NCBI RefSeq assembly: GCF_025995235.1
Contig: NZ_BAPT01000057.1
Span: forward strand, 124,001 to 188,000
Length of the DNA stretch: 64,000 bases
From: Ameyamaea chiangmaiensis
Lineage (GTDB): Bacteria > Pseudomonadota > Alphaproteobacteria > Acetobacterales > Acetobacteraceae
Direction: 5' to 3'
In this document: positions 58,301 through 64,000 of the stretch, piece after piece
Position numbering within the stretch: the stretch's first letter is position 1
Layout of the letters: each line of letters begins with the position of its first letter
Translations under genes and position numbers: made by a program
Notes under the pieces: generated by a model
The model's input: only the letters and a program-made list of their open reading frames with translations
The model's database searches: none
What the model was told of the DNA's origin: nothing

Positions 58301-58656
58301 TACGATCTCTCCAATCGGTAGCAGGCAGTCAGACGGCTGGTTCCGTCAGGCCATGGCAGAACGGCGGTCATGAAATGAACAAATCCCAGCCTGACAGCAT
58401 TGATGCGCGCAGCCCTGTGCGCCGCTTCCATGACGCCCACGAGAACAAAAACCGAAGGGTGCTCGTCCCAGAAGCGCTGTATCAAACGCGAAAATGCAGC
58501 AAGCGCAGGCCGACCACGTTGGGATTGGGATGCGCCACAATGCACCTCCCATGCGGTTTCGCTTATGGGAATTGCGGCCGCCATTACGTCGCCCTCACGA
58601 TAAATCTGTGCGTGGCATGGCGGCTCATGGCCAAGAAGTTCGGCAGCACTCATCAC
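58300..58656 (-). CDS. P22 gp14-like protein (DUF2824, acyltransferase fold)
   Basis: The 118-residue protein has the length and position of P22 gp14, with a short GNAT-like core (AETAWEVHCGASQSQRG-type strand, then FVLVGVMEAAHRAARINAV). The family is involved in head assembly in P22, though its chemistry is not clear. It lies between the small tail proteins and gp7, as in P22. Confidence 0.65.
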   Translation of the reverse strand: MMSAAELLGHEPPCHAQIYREGDVMAAAIPISETAWEVHCGASQSQRGRPALAAFSRLIQRFWDEHPSVFVLVGVMEAAHRAARINAVRLGFVHFMTAVLPWPDGTSRLTACYRLERS

Positions 58657-58967
58657 GACAGCAGATACCCATCGATGATGATGTTCAGTCCGTTCCCTGA
58701 TGCCTGAATGGCATCACCACTGGTCAGCACCCGGGCCAGTTCAGGCGCAAGATCGGTTCCGTCTGATGCGATGGCCCGTGCAGGAACGATAGCGAGAGTC
58801 GTGCCGCCGCTCCGCTGGATACTGATCGTCAGGCTGACAGCCGCGCTTGTCGGATTGGCCACCACGACACTGGTGATGACGGTTGTCCCGGCGCCGGCGG
58901 TGTAGATGGTGGCGATATCCCCCGTGAGGGTTGAGCCTTTGACGAGGTTCTGGGCTACGACGGCCAT
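58653..58967 (-). CDS. small phage structural protein
   Basis: The 104-residue product is beta-rich with repeats of Thr/Val and glycine (GDIATIYTAGAGTTVITSVV and later IQASGNGLNIIIDG). It resembles small trimeric tail or decoration proteins. No specific assignment is possible. It overlaps its neighbours by a few bases. Confidence 0.6.
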   Translation of the reverse strand: MAVVAQNLVKGSTLTGDIATIYTAGAGTTVITSVVVANPTSAAVSLTISIQRSGGTTLAIVPARAIASDGTDLAPELARVLTSGDAIQASGNGLNIIIDGYLLS

Positions 58968-59428
58968 TTGCGGGTCATGACCGCGAAGGCCATGCTTTCA
59001 TCTGAGGATGTCCCGTCTCGGGCGTTACCGCTCGTCGTAGCGTGGATCGTACTCAATTCCTCGGCAATTTCCAAGGCTTTTAACGCTCTCGCCTCGATCT
59101 GCTGTGCGCGGCCAAGTGCCATCACCGCAGCATCGAGGGCGCGCTGCGCGAGTTCGATTGCAACTGATGATCCGTTGAAGACCGAGAGCTTCGCGGCATC
59201 ATCAGCCGAGCGGGATGCCTGGTCCGCCGAGACGATTGCGTGTTGTGTCCCGAGGGCAGCAATGTCTGCCTCCTGCGACAGGAACGCGCTGTCCACGCCA
59301 GGGGCATAACCGGTGCGGGCCCAGAGGCGCTGAAGGAACGATTGTCCCTGCAGCGTAAGCGAGCCGTCAGGATTGCACAGCTTGTTGCCAATGAACGGCG
59401 CGTTGAGGTCTTTGGCCGCGGCGCTCAT
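58955..59428 (-). CDS. small phage tail protein at the gp26 (needle) position, coiled coil
   Basis: The 157-residue product starts with LNAPFIGNKLCNPDGSLTLQ and GQSFLQRLWARTG, a motif common in phage tail-associated proteins, and continues as an Ala-rich coiled coil (SADDAAKLSVFNGSSVAIEL and following). In P22 order this is where the tail needle gp26 is found, but the sequence is not diagnostic of a needle. Confidence 0.6.
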   Translation of the reverse strand: MSAAAKDLNAPFIGNKLCNPDGSLTLQGQSFLQRLWARTGYAPGVDSAFLSQEADIAALGTQHAIVSADQASRSADDAAKLSVFNGSSVAIELAQRALDAAVMALGRAQQIEARALKALEIAEELSTIHATTSGNARDGTSSDESMAFAVMTRKWPS

Positions 59429-60882
59429 GTGCGCACCGGGTCGATATCGATGAAGGCACCCATGAGTGCCGTCTGCGCCTGTCCAGTCCAGGTAATCCGG
59501 TAGACGCGATCACGCGCCATGCCGAGGCGCCAGAGCGTCGGCCATACATTGCCGGACGTGCCGAGCGTGAGTTCCCGCGGCGCTCCGAATGTTTCCCCTC
59601 GATCGTCGGACCAGTCGACTGCGATCGAGACGCCGCTCCCGTTCTGCATGTCGAGGCCGAATTGCCGATGGATGCCGCGCCGACCGTTGGTCAGCAGGTG
59701 AGGGAAGGAGCGCTGGCGTTTGATCGGGGTTCCCGCATCGTCAAGCGCATCAACGCTCACCTGATAGATGGCACCATTCTCGCGATCACCCGCCCAGACC
59801 TTGCCGTATGCCGCACACCAGAAAAGCGGGCGGACTTGGGTCTCGTTGCCGTCGCTATCGAGCGCACAGCGCTCATGCCACAGACCGGTCGACACGTCGT
59901 AAACCCATGTCGACGGCTGGCCGGGCACCGTCAGAACGTAGAAGACGTGCCCGTCCTGCTGATACACGGACGCCACAGCGCCCGACAGATCACCCATGTC
60001 CTGAAGCGCGCCATCTACCGGGAAGGTCGAGACCGGCGCTGCAATCGTCTGCTGACCTAGATAGACGCGTGCATAGCCGTCTCGGTCCTGGCCCAGCCAC
60101 ATGATGCCGCCATTCATGGTGTTCGGCGTCGTGGGAATGGTGCAGATCGAGTATGGCGCGACGCAGCCGGCCTCGACAGTGACGCCCTGCACGCGCTGGA
60201 ACGGGAAATCAGCGGCTCCGCTGTCGTACCAGAACTCGGTCTGCCAGCGGCCGAACAGCCAGATATATTGCCCGAGAACGGCAACGCCGATGATCGTGGA
60301 CAGGCTCGTGCTGTCGCTGGCCACGTAGAGGCTATCGAACGGCGTTGTGCTCTCGTCGGCGAATTGCGCCGGGCTGGTGTACCAGTTCGTCGTATCGGGG
60401 TTCACGAACAGGAAAAACGTGTCCACGATCGCAATCGTGGCCGACCCGTAGAAAGCGCCGTCACTGATCTGGACAAGGGATCCGTATGTTCCCGAGCCGG
60501 GCTTCGAGGGCATATCGCAATACCACCCGCCGGTCGCTGTTCCATCCACTATGAACAGCGTAGTTCCGTTATCTGACATTCGTACTGGGGTGGCATAGTC
60601 GCTGATCGTGCCGATGACCGTGGTCGTGCCATTCCTGTTCAGAAGAAGAACGCTTTGCCCCAAGACAAATATCGCGTCGCCCTGCGTCGTCTGGTAGGCG
60701 CACCGGCATATGCCGCCTGGCTGCGTTACTGTCGTGAGGCCGGGCGTCGGGTAATATGCAAACCGGACAGGCTCACCATCGTCTGCCGGAACTGGCTCTC
60801 CATACAGGTTCAGGACACGTTGGGCCGCCACAGAGACGGCGCGTGCGTCATACGACCCACCGGAGAGGTTGATGCGGGCCAT
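59425..60882 (-). CDS. packaged DNA stabilisation/tail protein (P22 gp10-like)
   Basis: P22 gp10 is the tail hub that closes the portal end of the head. The 485-residue protein has the family hallmarks: RINLSGGSYDARAVSVAAQ at the start, a blade-like repeat (VLLLNRNGTTTVIGTISDYA, FGRWQTEFWYDSGAADFPFQ) and a C-terminal DRVYRITWTGQAQ end. Its stop overlaps the needle-position gene. Confidence 0.8.
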   Translation of the reverse strand: MARINLSGGSYDARAVSVAAQRVLNLYGEPVPADDGEPVRFAYYPTPGLTTVTQPGGICRCAYQTTQGDAIFVLGQSVLLLNRNGTTTVIGTISDYATPVRMSDNGTTLFIVDGTATGGWYCDMPSKPGSGTYGSLVQISDGAFYGSATIAIVDTFFLFVNPDTTNWYTSPAQFADESTTPFDSLYVASDSTSLSTIIGVAVLGQYIWLFGRWQTEFWYDSGAADFPFQRVQGVTVEAGCVAPYSICTIPTTPNTMNGGIMWLGQDRDGYARVYLGQQTIAAPVSTFPVDGALQDMGDLSGAVASVYQQDGHVFYVLTVPGQPSTWVYDVSTGLWHERCALDSDGNETQVRPLFWCAAYGKVWAGDRENGAIYQVSVDALDDAGTPIKRQRSFPHLLTNGRRGIHRQFGLDMQNGSGVSIAVDWSDDRGETFGAPRELTLGTSGNVWPTLWRLGMARDRVYRITWTGQAQTALMGAFIDIDPVRT

Positions 60883-62525
60883 CAGTGCGGCACCACGTTT
60901 CCGCCGGTCAGATTGTAGGTCGTCTGGTCAGTGTTGGCGGTATCGATCGCATACAGGCCGCTACATCCACGCGCCGTGCTCGTGCCAAGCGTCACATACC
61001 GCACACCCACGCCGATATAGAGGCCGGACATCGTATTTGCGTCTCCGTCCGTATTGCCTGCGCCGACTGAGCAGAATGCCATGTTGCTGATGTTTGCGCC
61101 GCTGCCATCCATGTTGGTTGCGGCGAAAAGCTGGATCGCATATGCGCTCGTCGCATCGGTATTGCCGCAATTGGCGATCGTCGAGCCGGACCAAACCAGG
61201 TCTGAGACGCGCGAGACGACGCATGCCTGATTAGCTTTCTCGATTTTCCCTCCGAAGACCTTGAACATAGCACTCTGGAAGCGCGACGAGTTGAACACGA
61301 TCAAATTGTTGGAAGGGGTCGATCCATAGCACTGCGGAGAATAGAACTCGACCTCAGACGCATTATCGACGCTGATGCATCCCACCGCATTTGCCACGCC
61401 GTTCGTGTTGTTGCTCTCAACTTCGACCCGGCTACCATAAATGAATCCTGGGCATGTGCCGATCTGGCTCGAATTGTAGCAATCGACCTGAACGCCGGTT
61501 GAGACCTGATTGAAAACGAGACGGTCCATCCATACGGTCTGCACGAAATCTCCAATATGGAGCGCCACGGCCGGCGGCGTGTTGATAGTGGAGTTCAGGG
61601 CCGCAGACACATTGAGGTCGGAAAGCTTGATCACGTCCGCGCGCGTCGCACATCCTCCCACGTTAGCCGAGCACCCACTGTCCGACCCGGTGATATTAAT
61701 CGCGACACCACCCAAAAGAGTCTCGTTGAACTGGCTGTGGTAGATGCCGATATCTGCCCCCGCATACACGTTGACCGAATGCAACATGAAATTGGTTTCG
61801 ATGTTGTGGACCTGGCAGCCGTAGCATTGCGTCACGCTGACAGCGTAGCCGGTCTGGCTCGACGTGTTTGCGCCCCAGATCGAAAGATGATCCAACTCGC
61901 CCTGATAGAAATAGCGATCGCCCGTTTCAACCGGAGCATTGAAATTGAAGATTGGCGCGCTACCAGATCCGGTCACGTGCAGGATGGTCGCGCGTACGCC
62001 AGCGCCCCCGACATGCACACCTTCACACGGCACAGTTTCACCCGATGAGGCGGCTATGTAGTAGTGGCCAGCAGGAATGAAAACGTATCCACCGTGACCG
62101 CTGATTTTGCAAACCAGCGTTAGGGCGGCCTGAAGGTACGGGGTGTCGTCCTCTGTGGTGCTCTCGGCTCCCGTTGCGCCGAAGTCTTTGAGCGACACGG
62201 TATCAGTGAGACGCGCCTCCAGCGAGCGGGCGACATTCCCTATCCACCCCGGTGAATATTTGATGATGGGCGACAGAATGCACATCGCCGTCGTAATGCA
62301 ATTTGCATTGGTCGCGATAGTTGATGCCGCCGTCCCCCCGATCGTGCTGGCCGCATCGATAGTGGCATTCGTCAGCTTTCCGTTGTTTGCGTCGGCCTTC
62401 GTCGACAGCGCCCAGTTCAGACCAGTGGGGCCATCCAAAGTGACACGGCGATCCATCTGGGGAATGGATTGCGCCCACGACATGACCGGGAACAGGAGCG
62501 CGATGAGGAAGAATATGCGCTTCAT
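60882..62525 (-). CDS. putative tailspike, beta-helix, with Sec signal peptide
   Basis: The 547-residue protein starts with a signal peptide (KRIFFLIALLFPVMSWAQ). After a linker it has the pectate-lyase type entry motif VSLKDFGATGAESTTEDDTP, then YVFIPAGHYYIA and a long Asn/Ser/Gly-rich beta-helix with repeated VQVDCYNSSQIGTC-like rungs. It lies between the gp4- and gp10-like genes, not at the end as in P22. Probably it recognises or degrades host surface polysaccharide. A signal peptide on a virion protein is unusual. Confidence 0.7.
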   Translation of the reverse strand: MKRIFFLIALLFPVMSWAQSIPQMDRRVTLDGPTGLNWALSTKADANNGKLTNATIDAASTIGGTAASTIATNANCITTAMCILSPIIKYSPGWIGNVARSLEARLTDTVSLKDFGATGAESTTEDDTPYLQAALTLVCKISGHGGYVFIPAGHYYIAASSGETVPCEGVHVGGAGVRATILHVTGSGSAPIFNFNAPVETGDRYFYQGELDHLSIWGANTSSQTGYAVSVTQCYGCQVHNIETNFMLHSVNVYAGADIGIYHSQFNETLLGGVAINITGSDSGCSANVGGCATRADVIKLSDLNVSAALNSTINTPPAVALHIGDFVQTVWMDRLVFNQVSTGVQVDCYNSSQIGTCPGFIYGSRVEVESNNTNGVANAVGCISVDNASEVEFYSPQCYGSTPSNNLIVFNSSRFQSAMFKVFGGKIEKANQACVVSRVSDLVWSGSTIANCGNTDATSAYAIQLFAATNMDGSGANISNMAFCSVGAGNTDGDANTMSGLYIGVGVRYVTLGTSTARGCSGLYAIDTANTDQTTYNLTGGNVVPH

Positions 62526-63370
62526 AGCTTCTGGATCTCCAGACCCGGCCAGTAGAACGGGTTGCTGATGGGGGTTAGGATCGACGGCATCCCAAGCGTG
62601 GGGATCTGTGTGTTCGAAGCCCTGATGGTGCCGAGTGACGATTTCGCGAGTGCCGTTACCGTTGGTGATGCCTCCTGACCGTATGACGGCGCAAGGCGCG
62701 CGGCCAGACACCACATGATGGCATCCCAATATTCGGGAGGCAGGTTGATGGGGCTTGTCAGGCTGAGGTCTGTCTGAAGCGGCTGCTTAAACAGAACATG
62801 GAATTCCCAGATTGCGCCCGTCGGTATCGGCCACGGGTAGAATTCTCCCATGGGGAACACAGGATTGTAGAACGCGTAATTGGGCCATGACCGAAGCGCC
62901 TTGAGGCCAAGGCCAGCATAGTCCTCGTATGACTGGATGATTTCCAGTGCGTAATCGATTGGCTGCACACCAGCATCGAGGCCATTGACGGGGGTTGCGA
63001 AGTCCGCCGCGGCGAAATCGGTAGGTGCGAACTCGCCCTGCTCAGAAAGGGGAGCGCCATTGAGAAGGCGAGCATACGCGCCCTCGATCTTGTCGGGCCG
63101 AACCGGCGTGTCGAGATCGCCGCCCGGCCCGATATAGTAAACGCTCGTGCCTGTGGACGGAAACGCCATGTCGACCAGATTTGGCACAAGCCAGCGCCGG
63201 CGCTGCCACTGTGCTAGCATCATGTTCAGATGCATGACGCCGGACGCGAGCCCTTGCGGGTCCATGTTCATCCCACCAACGCCGACGCCCAACTGCTCGA
63301 GCGCCAGGCCGACAAGATCAGAGACGAGATAACCGCTCGTGCCGGGTGTTCCGTTACTGCTGCCTGACAT
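62522..63370 (-). CDS. head completion/tail accessory protein (P22 gp4-like)
   Basis: In P22, gp4 attaches below the portal to begin tail assembly. The protein has the layout of phage head-tail connector proteins, with LGVGVGGMNMDPQGLASGV and the motif GDLDTPVRPDKIEGAYARLL. At 282 residues it is longer than P22 gp4, so the assignment is to the family rather than a close orthologue. The start at 63370 is chosen because the upstream in-frame residues lie within the preceding gene. Confidence 0.7.
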   Translation of the reverse strand: MSGSSNGTPGTSGYLVSDLVGLALEQLGVGVGGMNMDPQGLASGVMHLNMMLAQWQRRRWLVPNLVDMAFPSTGTSVYYIGPGGDLDTPVRPDKIEGAYARLLNGAPLSEQGEFAPTDFAAADFATPVNGLDAGVQPIDYALEIIQSYEDYAGLGLKALRSWPNYAFYNPVFPMGEFYPWPIPTGAIWEFHVLFKQPLQTDLSLTSPINLPPEYWDAIMWCLAARLAPSYGQEASPTVTALAKSSLGTIRASNTQIPTLGMPSILTPISNPFYWPGLEIQKL

Positions 63371-63539
63371 TGGGCGGTCGTCCCTTGCGCCGTGTGACGG
63401 GCTTGGGCGAGAGGTCAGAGCGTGATGGCTCCGGTTCTCCCGCAAAGCGAGCGCGCACCCGCGATTCCTCGTCAGCGCTCCTGACGGTCACGGTCGTGAA
63501 ACCGTCAGGGGCAAAGATCGAGCGCGGGTAGCGGCTCAT
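63354..63539 (-). CDS. small phage protein, unknown function
   Basis: A 61-residue basic protein (MSRYPRSIFAPDGFTTV, with a Lys/Arg-rich end KPVTRRKGRPPN). It starts on the coat-protein stop (TGATG overlap) and its end overlaps the gp4-like start. I recognise no domain; it may be a small head protein. Confidence 0.6.
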   Translation of the reverse strand: MSRYPRSIFAPDGFTTVTVRSADEESRVRARFAGEPEPSRSDLSPKPVTRRKGRPPNVRQQ

Positions 63540-64000
63540 CAGCCGACCAGTTCCGGCACGATGACGCACCAGTCAGGGCGCAGCATGCCGATGCCGTAAA
63601 GCACGTCGAGACGGGTTGCCCGCGTATCATCCGACCCGTTGTAGTAGGTCAGGGTGCGCAGGCTGACCCCGTCGAGCGACGCGCGGCCGCAATCGACGAC
63701 ACCCCGGTCCACCATTTCCAGATCGACCGTCGCCAGCGTCATGGCGCGCTTGCTGTAGAGCATGTTCCGGCGGATAATCGAGCCGGCGGGTGCCACCAGG
63801 GTGATCGCCGCATCGGCCGCCGGCGCAGCATCGACGGTCTGATACGGGACAGGCCCATTCGCGCCCGGCGGTATGATCGCCGGAGAGAGCGGGATCGACG
63901 TTGCGCCGGATGCGCAGTTCGCGAGAACCACGAACTGCTGCGGGATGTGCAGGCTGTTCTTGTTGACGCGGTTGATGCGGTTGACGCCCGCGATGGTGAT
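63539..64000 (-). CDS. major capsid (coat) protein, C-terminal part (P22 gp5-like)
   Basis: The frame is open to the end of the window, so the N-terminal part is outside. The visible end (IRRNMLYSKRAMTLATVDLE, then a TYYNGSDDTRATRLDVLYGI segment and RPDWCVIVPELVG) has the beta-rich tail-domain pattern of the P22 gp5 and related HK97-fold coat proteins, with the usual DVLYG near the C-terminus. It is the first gene of the visible late operon. Confidence 0.75.
   Translation of the reverse strand: MTIAGVNRINRVNKNSLHIPQQFVVLANCASGATSIPLSPAIIPPGANGPVPYQTVDAAPAADAAITLVAPAGSIIRRNMLYSKRAMTLATVDLEMVDRGVVDCGRASLDGVSLRTLTYYNGSDDTRATRLDVLYGIGMLRPDWCVIVPELVG

Larger units (their letters stand above)
47323..64000. 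mobile_element. partial P22-type prophage next to tRNA-Val(CAC)
   Basis: The region after the tRNA has lower GC, many tightly overlapping minus-strand genes and a P22-type virion gene order: coat, gp4, tailspike candidate, gp10, two small proteins, gp14, gp7, gp20 and gp16, then tail fibre, lysis and end-of-operon genes. The left boundary is placed at the end of the tRNA because integrase remnants and repeats follow it. The right end, with terminase, portal, scaffold, integrase and repressor, lies outside the window. No second attachment copy can be seen, so the exact borders are inferred. Confidence 0.85.

Noticed and set aside
47323..64000. CRISPR array or restriction/anti-phage system in the accessory region
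   Set aside because: No regularly spaced repeats, and every recognisable gene fits virion assembly, lysis or a small cargo role.

Overview
This is high-GC bacterial DNA, most likely from an alphaproteobacterium of the acetic acid bacteria type (Acetobacteraceae). The reasons are the alphaproteobacterial order clpP-clpX-lon-hupB-tRNA-Val-nuo, a short prolyl-tRNA synthetase without an editing insertion, RNase J instead of an RNase E-type gene here, a leucyl/arginyl-tRNA-protein transferase of Bpt type, and an ELM1-type protein. The family assignment is inference from gene content; no search was run.

Bases 1-6150 hold protein quality control: the end of trigger factor, then ClpP, ClpX, Lon and the HU protein. 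A tRNA-Val(UAC) follows, then a decayed tRNA-Asp. Bases 6716-19747 are a respiratory complex I operon, nuoABCDEFGHIJKLN. It has no nuoM: nuoL and nuoN are 34 bases apart. birA closes the operon, followed by a frameshifted VOC-family remnant.

Bases 20864-47167 are housekeeping: RNase J, ProS, LolC/E and LolD (lipoprotein export), DnaE, a small FlaG-like protein, ribosomal protein S2, EF-Ts, RecO, a small lipoprotein, ParC, a bacterioferritin-associated ferredoxin, Bpt, HemB, an amino acid permease, GlyA, an AstE/AspA-family deacylase, ArgE, a DEAD-box RNA helicase, an ELM1-type protein and a 629-residue protein of unknown function.

From the tRNA-Val(CAC) at 47248-47322 to the window end there is a partial prophage. 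Its late genes run right to left in the order of a P22-type podovirus: coat protein (5), head-closure protein (4), a beta-helix tailspike candidate, tail protein (10), two small proteins, gp14-like, and ejection proteins (7, 20, 16; the last with a lytic transglycosylase domain). A reversed membrane-protein cargo gene interrupts the run. After it come tail-fibre genes, a lysis cassette (XhlA-like protein, SleB-type hydrolase, small membrane protein, lipoprotein) and two papain-fold proteins. Terminase, portal, integrase and repressor genes must lie beyond base 64000 if they exist. Nearly all the phage genes overlap by 1 to 4 bases at ATGA/GTGA/TGATG junctions, which suggests translational coupling. 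The most unusual points are the missing nuoM, the Sec signal peptides on three predicted tail proteins, the lysis-end set of two papain-fold proteins plus a lipoprotein, and the decayed tRNA-Asp.
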